From Undaria pinnatifida (taxonomy: Eukaryota; Sar; Phaeophyceae; Laminariales; Alariaceae): 64,000 nucleotides of DNA. Within the stretch, counting starts at the first letter, position 1. Each line of letters starts with the position of its first letter. This document shows, in pieces, positions 23,322 through 34,008 of the stretch. The DNA lies in NCBI GenBank assembly GCA_012845835.1, contig JABAKD010000016.1, positions 18,658,367-18,722,366 of the forward strand, given 5' to 3'. The position numbers were made by a program, and so were the translations under genes. The notes beneath the pieces were generated by a model. That model was not told where the DNA came from, ran no database searches, and saw nothing but the letters and a program-made list of their open reading frames with translations.

Positions 23322-23808
23322 GATACAACCCTGTTTCCGGTCAATTTGACAGCCGTTCAAACTGCCTTGCCTTTACTCGGGCACGGAGGGGGATTGGAAC
23401 TACCCCAACGGAAAGACGTATGAGGTGGTTCACGCCGCACCTTGGGCTTTCGCGGTGGCTGCGGCAACGACCTCCACGCTGCTCATCGCCGAGAATTGAC
23501 GCCGCACGATATCAAAGTACCAGGCAAGGCAATCCGGGCGCAGGGGACCGCACCGGCAGCGGTTGAATCCAGAAGGGCACCAGCCGGGGGACCCCTCCAC
23601 CACCGCACCCGTCTTCCGATGATGAAGATCGGAACACAGCCGTCGCGGTTGCGTGGGCCCTGATGCATTGGAGCACCTGATGCGTGTAATAACGAGGTGA
23701 TATTACCATTGTGCCCAAGGCTGGAGTGTCAGCGGGGACGCCATTTGTGGACTGTGTACCCATGTGGTCTCGATTTTGCGGGTAGCGCCTGGGTACGGAT
23801 TACGAAAA

Positions 23809-25808
23809 TCACACCCTGGACAATAGGTTTCAGGTCAACAGGCAATCGATAGGATCCAGTGATAGGTATCGATAGGCCCTTTTTGAAGCTTATTGTGGCC
23901 GGCAATAGCTATCGATTGACATTTTCATTGATCTATTGTTCGGCCAATATTATCCAACATGTAATGTCAAAACCTATCGTTGAAACAGATAGCTATCGAT
24001 AGGAATTTCCAGAGCATTCCTGTTCGGGCGATATACTGTTGGGACTGCGAGACGAAACCTATTGCTGTCGACGATAGGTATCGATATACCTTTCACCAAA
24101 CCTACTGTTTCGGAAAATAGGTATCGATAGATTTTCACAGTTCTATTGTTTCGGACGATTGGTATTGACAGGCCTTTCACCATTCTATTGTTTCGGGTGA
24201 TAGGTATCGGTATGTAGACCTTTCGCCGTTTTATTATTTCAGTTTTGGAGAGCAAAGGAGCTCGAAGACAGCCCGTCCAGGTGCAATTAACTCTAGTTCG
24301 CCATTCATCATCCACGCCGCACGCCCCTCCAGCCCAGCGGGGAATTCCCGAGAACGGCGCTGTCTGTCCTTGTTGTGCCCTAAGAAGCTCAAGGTAGACG
24401 GACTCAACAAGGTGGTGATTACTACTTATGTGTCTTCGATGCGAAGCTTAAGCCTGCAGTGTTTTAGAGCGACCTGTTTGTGTGCCGTTCAGTTCCTTCT
24501 TAAACCCTGGATGATATCCTATCGAATAGGCTATTGGGCCAACAATAGGTCGACAACTTTGAGGATCGATACCTATCGCGGGGCACAAGAGCTCGGCTTC
24601 GTGGTCTATTGATAGGTATTGTGAGCAATAACAGCGTTAGGGCAGTGGCCACAATAGCCTATTGTGCGACCGATGTGCTTGCGAAGGTGTTTATCGATAG
24701 ATATTTTGGGCACCGACAAAATTTGAAAATGACTCCCAACAGGCTATCGTTCGAACAATAACTTTCTATCGCCACCAATCAATACCTATTGGTTAAAGCG
24801 ATAGGTGTGCGATGATATCGATCGAAACCTATTGCTCAATGTAATAGGTCTGCGAGGGTATCGATCGATGCCTATTGCCCAGTATAATAGGTTCTCAAGT
24901 TTATCAATCGACACCTACTGACAATTGAATAGATGTATAATATTTGCAAGGGTTTCGATCGATACCTACTGCTTGTAAATTTATATCCCCGTACTGCTTA
25001 TAACATACCTATACGTACCGTATACCCCAGGCTGTTGTTGAATGATTACCTTGGATGATCGCAATATGTACCATGACCTACTTTCTTGCTGTTTGTTTCA
25101 AAACAGCAGCTTTACGATATTACCTGATATTAAAATATGTTTTAATGGATAGATTTGAGAGGATTGCAATCGATAGCTGCTGCTGTTGAACAAACCAGAA
25201 ACACCTACAAGTATCACTACTTTTTTTCGAGGGTATCAATCATACCAATTCCTCTGGACCTATTGGGCAAACAAATAGATATACATCGACAATTTCACCC
25301 TCCTATTACAAGTTACAATACTTGTCGATATTCACTTAATCAATATTCGATACATCAACTTCTGGACAGACTAACAGGCGTACTCAGTACATGGTAGACT
25401 ATTGTACAGGGCTTTAAACCTACTGGTCATAGCAATATGTATCAATCCACACTTTCACATATCTATTGGTCAAACAATAGGTATCGATCGACACTTTCAC
25501 GTACCTATTAGTCACAGTAATATATATCGATCGACAGTGTGACATACCTCTTGAAAAAACAATAGCCTATTGTGCCGATTTATCAGAACCTATTGGTCGA
25601 AGGAATGGGTGTCGATAGATAGATTTACTCACCTATCTTAAGAACAAGAGCCTATTGTACCAATTTCTCTGGACCTATGGGTCCAAGCGAAGGGTATCGA
25701 TCGACGAATTCGCATATCTGTCGAAGTTGTCAATAGGTATCGATATGCAATGCCCCAACCTATTGATATTCAATAGTCATATTCAATAGGCTATTGTCCG
25801 GGGTGTGC
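23809..25808. mobile_element. 2.0-kb element with inverted termini, packed with ATCGAT and CAATAGG motifs
   Basis: The left end reads CACACCCTGGACAATAGG (from 23810). The inverse of the right end reads CACACCCCGGACAATAGC (ending 25807). Flanking 8-mers TACGAAAA (23801-23808) and TACAAATA (25809-25816) match at 6 of 8, compatible with an old 8-bp target duplication. Most of the interior is variants of CCTATTG/CAATAGG and GGTATCGATCGA in both orientations. A less repetitive core lies at about 24240-24520. There is no transposase frame. hAT membership is an inference from the 8-bp duplication and the CACACCC-type ends. Confidence 0.65.
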
Positions 25809-25887
25809 TACAAATACGAATACTGTTTCAGTCTGACGCTGTATTTTTATGCAATACTCACCCTTTGTGCATGCCTTGTTTTCACCT

Positions 25888-26135
25888 GAGTCGTTCTACG
25901 GTAGCCCCCCCCAACTTTTCTTTAACGAAATTGCTGGCTTTGAAACCAGCTCCCGGCCGTTTCTTCTGAAATATGGTTACCCTCGCCACCCCGACGTCAT
26001 CGTTCGACAGTCCTTCGCATACAAGAAATATGCGACGATCGTTGTTTCGTAGCATTCTTCCTCGTGTCGAGCAACCATGAAAGGTTCGTCAAAGAAAATT
26101 GCTGGTTTTGGAGGGGGGCTATCGTGGAATGAGTC
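25888..26135. mobile_element. MITE family M1, copy A
   Basis: The left end GAGTCGTTCTACGGTAGCCC is mirrored at the right end, whose inverse reads GACTCATTCCACGATAGCCC. Inside, the left arm runs on to CTTTAACGAAATTGCTGG, and CTTTGACGAA is found inverted near the right end. Copies B (61271-61547) and C (62216-62480) share both arms and the middle, including GAAACCAGCTCCCGGCC. About 248 bp, no coding capacity. Confidence 0.75.
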
Positions 26136-27025
26136 CTGGCTTGTCTCTAGTTCCGTTCCTCGTACGGTATTGCCGAGAAGTTCTGGGCGTGTTTTGGTAC
26201 TCTTGTTGCGTCGGGTATAACTCTTCAATATGAAAGGCTCATACTTGACGTTGGCGTTGCTTTAGAAGGAGGGAATATCGGAAACAGAGGCTCCTCGCTA
26301 CCTTCATGAATATACTTCAGCAGATTCCCCGAGAGACAACATTGTATGTGGTCTATACGTGAGGAAAAAAGAGCTCGTAGACCGCCCGTGCTACCCGTGC
26401 TTCCGGACGCCAGACCCTTCGACAGCCTCACTGCATTCGTGGACGCTTCACCGATCCCTGAGGTTGCTGCCATTCTCTGCGGTCTGCATTCTGCAGCAGT
26501 AACGGAATTTTCGTATTTTAAGGACGTATCTGTTGTGGCAGCATGCCCAACAGCTGTCGAAGCTTCTATATGTGCGCGGGCTTCTTCCTTAACTAACGAC
26601 GCGTGCTACGACAGGAGTAACATATGTTTCATGTTTCTGAATAACGGTTTCCTCAATTGAGGAACTGCCCAATATCGTTGGAATGCTCACTTGTGTTTAT
26701 GGAATTATTCGTTTTACGCCAAGCAGAGACAACGACCGGTGCTGTCCATAGTTTGGAGATTGCGAAATATCACAGTTAATACCAAGTAAGAGTACAAGTC
26801 GAATAGTTATTTCGACTGAATAGTTGAATCTTATATTTTGATTACGCCATCTTCGGTACTTCAGGATATACGGCCGGAAAACCCGCCACCTGGACAAGGC
26901 CATGGGATTGGTTATTGGATTCATCGTCGATTTTTTCCTCAAACTCGGTTTCTTGGTCAGGAATACGAATATAGCTCTTGAAGTGACGGAGCCTCATAAA
27001 ATATACGTGCTACCCCTGTCGTAGA
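26136..27025. other. Intergenic region, no gene seen
   Basis: A palindrome CCTCAATTGAGG near 26650 recalls the core of repeat family R2. Otherwise nothing is recognised; a 104-codon frame at 26346-26660 has no motif. Confidence 0.4.
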
Positions 27026-28741
27026 ATGCGTCTAACCACGTTTCTTCCGTTGATCCATCGTCGCCTCTGGATGCAAACGCCGCCGCTGCATTCCATCCCA
27101 TACGAGCAGGTGCCGCCTTGCCCGGTTTGGTGCAGCTGTGCCCAATCGGCAAACGGCGCGTCCACGATGTCGACGGACGACGCTTTGGTTGATTCCGATT
27201 CGACAGATAACGACCACGACCGCCCTGCCGCTGCAACAGAGAAGATGGAGGAACAAGAAGAAGACGAGGAGGAAATTTCCCCATCCGAACTGCCCCCCAT
27301 CCCAACTATTTTCGCGGACTTTGTCTCCGCTGCGGCGTGGGCGGCAATGTCAGCCGCCACCCGCGCCCTCCTTGTCAGCGGCGTTCCCACGCTGATCAAA
27401 AGTATTCACCGCGAAAAGGAGAAAAAGGAGCTTACCAGGAAGGGTGCACGGGTAGACGACGAGGAATCCCTTGCTACGGTTGGGGCTTGTACGGCCACCG
27501 GCGCCGCCGTCCGTGTAGAAGAGCCCGAGGCGTCGTCCGCGGTGCTCCACTGGGACGGCATCAGCAGCAAGCAGGCTGCGGCTGACAAGGAGGCCCTGAT
27601 TTCTAGCAGCGCACGTTTTGCCTCGGAGCAAAAACGGGTTGCCTCGCTACAGGCAGGGCGCCAGGATTCCGTTGGTCCCGGTGCTGTAAAGAAGGGCGTA
27701 TTCCCCAGAACCGCTGTTTTGGAGGCGGAGCGGGAGCCCCCCCTGCTGGCTGGGCACCAGGAGTCCTCGGGCCCCTCACGTGTCACGCCCACTACGTACG
27801 CGGCCATAGGACCACCGCTAGGATCGCATTCGGCGCCACCCTCGGGCCTCGCTGCTGTCAAGAAGGTCGTCATCTCCAGAGCCCCAATTTTGGGGGCAGA
27901 ACAAGAGCGAGTTGCCTCCCTACTGGCCGGACACCAGCATTCCTTGCCCCCCCCGCGTGTCACGTCCGGTACGTACGCTACCATACTACCACCGCTAGGA
28001 CCGCATTCGGCGCCAGCGTATTCGGCGCCGGCGCCGCAAAAGTGTGCATACAACTACCATCCGGAAGAAGGAGATTTTGCTTTTATCGGGATCCTCCTTA
28101 CGGTGATTGCATCCTATCGCCAGGTAGCCTTTAGGAAGTACGACGCGCAGGCGGTGATGGAGGCGGCCAGTATCCTTGTTTCGGAGCTTACGGATTGTCC
28201 CGGCGCCACACTTGCTTACGCGTTGGGCCATGCTGCCGCCACCTTTTCGACCTCGTCGTTGAGGACGTCGGCTCACGAGTTACTCCTGGCGTTGCGTGCT
28301 GGATACCGAAACGCATGCCGCCCGATCTCGTGGTCTCAGCTACCACCCCCGACTGTCACCGCGGCCGACGCTAAAGCATGCGCGGTACCCCGCGTCGCCC
28401 AGCGTAGCGCTCTTGGCGGGGGAAAAAGTGATCGCCGTAATAGCGCCCGTACCCCCACAAGTACCCATGGACCCCCTCGCCGTGGCGTCGACCGCCGCCG
28501 AAAGGGTAATGCAAAAGACCCTAGCGCGCGAGGCGCGAAAAAGGTCGATTTGTACGGGCGCCGACTGGGCAAGGAGAAGGAAAAAGTCTTCGGCCTCGCC
28601 AAGGGCAGAGGGAACTTCAAGAACACCCGTTCACGGGCGGCGCCACATCCTCCACCGCCAGCGGCGTTGTTTTCACCTCCGGCAGCGGCGGCACTGCCCT
28701 CCTTCGGGGGCGCAAGACTGGGTCTACAACCTGGCCTGTAG
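27026..28741 (+). CDS. Hypothetical 571-residue protein with three degenerate internal repeats
   Basis: A long uninterrupted frame in GC-rich DNA, much longer than chance. The start may be the ATG at 27026 or the in-frame ATG at 27167, from which an acidic stretch (MSTDDALVDSDSTDND, then EEQEEDEEE) begins. Next comes a helical segment with FADFVSAAAWAAMSAATRAL. About residues 185-350 carry two good and one partial copy of a unit containing VASLLAGHQ, RVT-TYA and PPLGSHSAP. A probably folded helical domain follows (about 355-445; EEGDFAFIGILLTVIASYRQ). The basic tail is followed by a Pro/Ala-rich end. No known domain is recognised. It could be a taxon-restricted gene or the ORF1/gag-like product of a retroelement, but I see no flanking long terminal repeats. 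A second frame at 28296-28799 overlaps the tail, so a frameshift or splice there is possible. Confidence 0.45.
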   Translation: MRLTTFLPLIHRRLWMQTPPLHSIPYEQVPPCPVWCSCAQSANGASTMSTDDALVDSDSTDNDHDRPAAATEKMEEQEEDEEEISPSELPPIPTIFADFVSAAAWAAMSAATRALLVSGVPTLIKSIHREKEKKELTRKGARVDDEESLATVGACTATGAAVRVEEPEASSAVLHWDGISSKQAAADKEALISSSARFASEQKRVASLQAGRQDSVGPGAVKKGVFPRTAVLEAEREPPLLAGHQESSGPSRVTPTTYAAIGPPLGSHSAPPSGLAAVKKVVISRAPILGAEQERVASLLAGHQHSLPPPRVTSGTYATILPPLGPHSAPAYSAPAPQKCAYNYHPEEGDFAFIGILLTVIASYRQVAFRKYDAQAVMEAASILVSELTDCPGATLAYALGHAAATFSTSSLRTSAHELLLALRAGYRNACRPISWSQLPPPTVTAADAKACAVPRVAQRSALGGGKSDRRNSARTPTSTHGPPRRGVDRRRKGNAKDPSARGAKKVDLYGRRLGKEKEKVFGLAKGRGNFKNTRSRAAPHPPPPAALFSPPAAAALPSFGGARLGLQPGL

Positions 28742-28937
28742 AATTTCTATAGGCCGTCAGATTCAACACACCCCAGGTGAGATATACCCTTCCGTGTAAT
28801 AGCGCCGTGCTACAGTAGGGCTTGGTTGTACTTTGAAGCACAAACATTTGTTACTGAAGGATCTCCTCAAATGAGGATCAATCCAGCATTTTTTTGACCC
28901 GACAAGTATTGTACCGTATTTTTTGCTAGATATATCT

Positions 28938-29272
28938 ACTGTTTCTTGATCCTCGAAGCGTGGCGGACCTCAGCGGACAGAGCTGAGGTGGCGCGGTTAC
29001 CGGCATATGGTCAAATACATCATGTATATATTGAGCTGCTCCGAGTACAACGCAGAGTGCACAGAAGTAGAGCCTTCATGTAAAGCTTCATATCAAGTGA
29101 GCTAGGCTGCGTAATCACAATGGAAAATGCCGCCCAACCAGGGATGTTCCGCAATGAAGTTCCCACTACAATAAACCCAATCTACTATTGTAACTCCCTA
29201 CTATGGTCAACCATCATCATTGCTGTATCATACGAAAGCGCAATCAACGGCCTCCTTTCTTTGTACTTTATA
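28938..29272 (+). repeat. 330-bp dispersed repeat R3, copy 1
   Basis: Starts TTTCTTGATCCTCGAAGCGT and ends near CGCAATCAACGGCC. The second copy is at 38562-38890, same strand, with roughly three-quarters identity by eye. The shared start and end positions suggest a defined element. No open frame is conserved between the copies. Confidence 0.8.
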
Positions 29273-31800
29273 CGGCATGAGACCATATTATATTTTGCTC
29301 GTAAAACGATTCGATGAGAAAATACAGTCGATGAGTATCTTCCCTGCACTACTGTGACAGAAAAAAATATTTGCAGTACCATAGTCTTTGAGTGTCGCTC
29401 CGAAAATCAAATCACAATCTGGCGACGACATCCAGAATCAATCTTCAACACTCAAGATCCAAAATCCCAAGTCCGAAATCCAAAATCTAAAGTCCAAACT
29501 CCGAACAGCATTATCCAGAATCCGAAAACGAAAAACTCCAACGTCAACCCGGCAATAAGCACTCAGATGCAGTAGATGGTAGTGCTAGTCCACAGTAATC
29601 AAACGGACAGCTGGTGAAATAGGGTTGAAGCGAGTGTACTAGCACGGCAGCCCCAAAACTTCAAATCTAGCTGCCGTAACAAGAACCGTTAAGCCACAGT
29701 AATCAAACGGACATCAGCTGGTGACACATGTTCGAAACGAGTGTACCAGGGCAGTAGTCCCAGAACTTGCTAAATAATCAGACAACTGCCTCCCGGCTGG
29801 GTACACACCACAACCCATTCAACGTCCAAATGCTCAATTCCGAAACATACTAACATCTTAATATACATTAAATGCAGACAATCGTTATTGCAATAGTCCA
29901 AATTCAGTTATCTGCCTCCCAATTTTTCCCGAATTTTCATCCATAAGTATTCAATACTGAAATGCAGACGAATATCTTTTTCACCGCTACAAATCTCAAT
30001 CTTCCGACCAAAAAACGAGTTTTTAGTCCAGAAGGCCGGCGCTAATGGAAACAGATAGTTTCCAAAACGTTTCCGAAGTATTTTTCAACTGTTTGCTGAA
30101 TTATTTCCTGTACCGTCGCTATGGAGAAAAACGATTAAATAATACCTGGTATTTTTCCGACTGTTTTTTTGTCGAGCGGCCCCATTGGTCAATTTTTCTC
30201 AAGCCTCGATCAACATTGTCCACCAAATACGATTGACCTTCGATCTGGAGATGGAGACAACCCACGCTCACTCCTCTTCGTTCCGGACAAGGTCACATGA
30301 GTGTAGGTGACAGCGCTGAAGGGTTCGTCTCGATCCATGCCCTAGGTGAGAGGTTGCTTTTGTTGTGCCGTAGCCTTCTCTCAAATCAGCTCAAAATTCG
30401 TTTTTTTACCCGTTGGGAGACGTTAGAGAGTCTTGTGTCTGCTTTCCACACCCCAGCCGCCAAATATGTTTTCAACAGAACTTGGTCGGCGCCCGCCATA
30501 TATCACCGGCCGTAGTGTGAGCACTGTACACGAACGGCGGGTCGAAGCCTTTAGCGAGCTCGCCGGGTTCAGATTTCACGACGCTGTCGTTGGTTCCGCC
30601 GAACGAAGTGTGCGGAGCACACGAAATTACGCCGCGTCTAATCCAAGATCTTCTTGAGGATTTCTCAAGCAGATGTTGGCCAAGATCGCCGCCAGACATC
30701 CATTTTCCCGGAAAACGGGAAATTTCCAAAAAAACATTCCACAAAATTGGGCCCGTAAACGACCATAGTCAATTTTTGCCTGGGATCTTGACCTTCTGAA
30801 AAAACATCGGCTTTCCATTAGCACCGGTCTCATACTCCAAATTCCAAGTTTCCTTAAATCAGAAGCACACCAAAATAGCGTCATATTAGTCGTTGGAAAA
30901 TAAAAATCTTCATTCCATGAGTCCCAATTTAGCTAAGACATGACTCTTCCGCTCTGAAGTCAAGCCACGAATCCTCAAAATCCAACATGTTCTTCCTACT
31001 TTCTGACATTTTTACTTCTACTCCAAACCCCCCGCTGACCTGCAGACCTGGTCCTGTCTTCACCGGTCAGCTCCTATTACGAGTATTAGGATTGGTCCTT
31101 CGTTGCATTTTTAGTCATAGGTAAACTGCAGACCTGGTTCTGTAGATCTACTGTCTTCCCCTATGGGGACAGTAACATTTCGGGAGCCACAATCGTGGTA
31201 TTTCATGCCGACCTTGGCGGAGAAGGCAGAAGAGCGTTTCGTAATCCACAATTTTTTGTGAACTCGCACGTCGTCCGGATATACCCTGAAGTTCCTCACC
31301 GTGGTGGAACCCCCCGCCGCCGTCAGCATAGATGTGCACCGAAACCGAGATGAAACTTCTCCAGGCAAAGCACCTGCATACAAATTTGCTAGAAACGTGT
31401 CTACCAGCATACTTCCTCAACTCTCAAAATTCGTATCGTTTGTCGACACTGGGCGGTTCAGGTTTTAAGCAGGATTAACCATTCATGCTAACTACTCACC
31501 GCAAATACATAATCAATACCTGGTATATCCTACTCCTGCTGTTGTTTTCTACCATGGTATGGAGACCGGCCCCGGCTCGATCAGACGCTACATTCACGCA
31601 TCAGCGGGGTTCTTTCTACTAATAACAAAGTCGTCATGTCAGTGTAACCCAAAATATTACTTCAGAGTGTAGAGGCAGCGAATCTGCTGTCCTAGAACAT
31701 CAGATACTCCACCGCAAAACCCTGCCCACATAACCATCATGTTCCAGAGTGACTCGACGCTTGTTTGACGTCGCTATGACACCAATCCATACCATGTTTT
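29273..31800. other. Anonymous region with short tandem repeats
   Basis: About 29430-29560 is a string of AAAATCC/AAGTCC-like heptamers. About 29590-29665 is duplicated at about 29694-29770 (CCACAGTAATCAAACGGACA, period about 104 bp). Nothing else is recognised. A 99-codon minus frame at 31111-31410 has no motif. Confidence 0.4.
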
Positions 31801-31804
31801 GTTG

Positions 31805-32325
31805 CAGGATACAAATTTATTTTCGGTAGCTCTTCTTATCTTCTGGTGTGGGATAAGTACGGTGGAAGAACCTACCGAACGGTTGGTGCTGTCACTCGAT
31901 CGGTGAAAAAGCCCCCCGAGTGTCGGTTTCTTGTTCTGATTGAAATAAACCCGTTGCTCGGGTCTTTCCACCGGCGGCGTTAGAGAAGAGGAACTCTGAA
32001 TCCTAGTCTGAAAATAGCTGGAGTTTCATCGTGTACCTATATGTATGTTTGTGTTATATGTAGGACGGGTGGTGTCTCAAATCCTCTCTTGCTCCTCGCT
32101 TCTCTATTCGGGAAGAAGAGCTTGGTTAAGACTGACGTGGAAGGGCCCCATGCTGTCCTCAAATTGAGGCCTATCCTTTGGCCGGGGATAGGGGATCCTT
32201 CGAGAACGATCCCCATCCTGGTTCTGGATAATACGCGTGTATTTTCGGACCAGTTCTTCTCTTACATTGTGGGATAAGAATGGCGGAAGCACCTCCCTCG
32301 GTCGGTGCTACCACCCCTTCCCTTA
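31805..32325. repeat. Two related segments of about 90 bp
   Basis: TATTTTCGG..., GTGTGGGATAAGTACGGTGG, AAGAACCT, CGGTTGGTGCT at about 31816-31895 parallels TATTTTCGG..., TGTGGGATAAGAATGGCGG, AAGCACCT, CGGTCGGTGCT at about 32241-32310. They probably belong to the decayed element that also holds the recombinase relic next door. Confidence 0.5.
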
Positions 32326-32559
32326 CTCTGCCAGTCTTTGGCGGAATTGCGATATCGCAAAATTGCGATATTCAGCTTGTACGGTTTGTCGTTATGCTGA
32401 TCGGGCTGTCTTCCCACGCTCCTCCTTGTTGGGCTGCCCTTATGCCGTTTCCTTGCGTATATTATATCATTGGCTCATTCCGAACGCTGCCCATCACCTG
32501 CTCTGTTCACTCAACGATAAGTCGTGAATCAACCGGTATTGGTCCTCCGTTACGCCCGA

Positions 32560-33190
32560 GACCATGGATTATCCCGATGATCCCGGTGACACCACTTGAG
32601 CCAGTTGTATGTGCCTCCATGCCATCTTTGGGTTCTGCCAGAACGCCCGTTGTATAATGTTGAACAGATCGTCCCCTGCTAAAGCCCGGGAAACCGCCCC
32701 CCCGCCCAATCTAAAAGAGGGCATTGAAAATGCCCCTCGCACGCCTGCCGCCTTTGCGCTCTGCTTCAAAAGCGCTGTAATTGTGGCTCGCTGAGAGTGG
32801 GTGTGAGCCCCTCACCAGAGTGCAACTTTCTCTTACCGTGGAGATAGTAGAGAACACGTAACCTTTTCCCATGTCCCATCCGGCGAGGTCCCCTACTTCT
32901 ATCCAGCGCTCAGCTGCCCTAATGGAGCATGGGTCGGCATTCGCTTCGTCATATGGGATCGTCAGGAATTCGTCTGCGCCGCCTCGCATGGTCTTTCCCC
33001 ACTGGAATTGAACAGAAAGCCACAGTGGTTTGGGAGCCTGAAAATGCGCTGGACGAGGCTGCGTGTGAGCTCGTCTCCCCGTTTTGTGGTCCTAAATGCT
33101 ACTGTGAACATAGCGATGTTTCGTGCGAGAGTCAATCTTTTCCGCCGGGTCTACTGCGCATTAGGGGCGCGCCCGTAGCAGTGCTATAAT
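32560..33190 (-). pseudogene. Relic of a tyrosine recombinase (Crypton/DIRS-type)
   Basis: Read on the minus strand, from about 33165 the frame gives ARNIAMFTVAFRTTKRGDEL and then QRIFRLPNHCGFLFN. After a one-base shift near 33007 it gives QWGKTMRGGADEFLTIPYD, DPCSIRAAERWIEVGDLAGW and GYVF. In another frame (32769-32569) it gives MPSFRLGGGAVSRALAG and QRAFWQNPKMAWRHIQL. Order and spacing match the catalytic domain of tyrosine recombinases carried by eukaryotic Crypton/DIRS-like elements. The expected H-x-x-R box reads PSFR, so the His is lost. The position where I expect the nucleophilic Tyr (W-R-Y) reads W-R-H. With at least two frameshifts and both changes it cannot be active. The N-terminal part is missing or unreadable. 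Confidence 0.65.
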
Positions 33191-34008
33191 GCTTGCTAAA
33201 GATGGATATGCAACAGCACCGGCGCCTGTTTCACCCTAACCCCTGCCTTATTTTGCTCGGATCTCGAAAAAGTCATGTACTGCGTTACAATTTCGCTCCG
33301 GACTGAGTTTCTCACCCTCAACTGGTCGAAACACGCTGGAACGATACCAATTCAACCCTTTCGGGTCTCATGTACAGCGATAAAACAAAGTATAAACGGG
33401 TTCTTATCATGGTGCGAACGTTCAATGCACGGCAGTGCAAGCTGTGCGAGTGTCCTACAAGTACCTGCATTGGAGTTCGACTAGGAAACTTTCGTCGGCT
33501 AACCCGGCAGCCCGGGTTGCGTCGTGTGGAGGGTGCTGCATTCGTCATGTTTTCCCTCTGAAGCCCCAAAGGGTTAACCAGAGCTCCAATCAACCCCTCG
33601 CGACATGTCGCGAGGTTGTTAAGTCAATAATCAGGTTCTTCCGCACATTCCTTCCCGAAAAGCGACACCTGCTATATTAGGGCTACATGGGCGCGAATCC
33701 ACGCTGCTGCTTAATAATATGCCGTGATAAAGAAGGGACGATCTTCTGCACAGTTCGGTAACTTGACAACACTTATATATGATATGGTGTCTGGTAAACT
33801 GTGCAACAAACGTGTGGGTATTGGCCGTTTCCGTTTGTGCTCAATATCACTTGCACAACAGGTATATAATCGGTTGAGCACCTCTGGAACGCCTTATATA
33901 CACCTTTTCCCCCGTGCTCGTTGGGTTTGGTACGTATTCGTGCATCACACCAAACTATACGTATTCGTACATCACACCACATCAATGCGCACAATCAATG
34001 GGGGGGGA
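33191..34008. other. Spacer between two transposon relics
   Basis: No supported gene or repeat. Short (TATA)-rich runs occur near 33770-33900. Confidence 0.35.
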
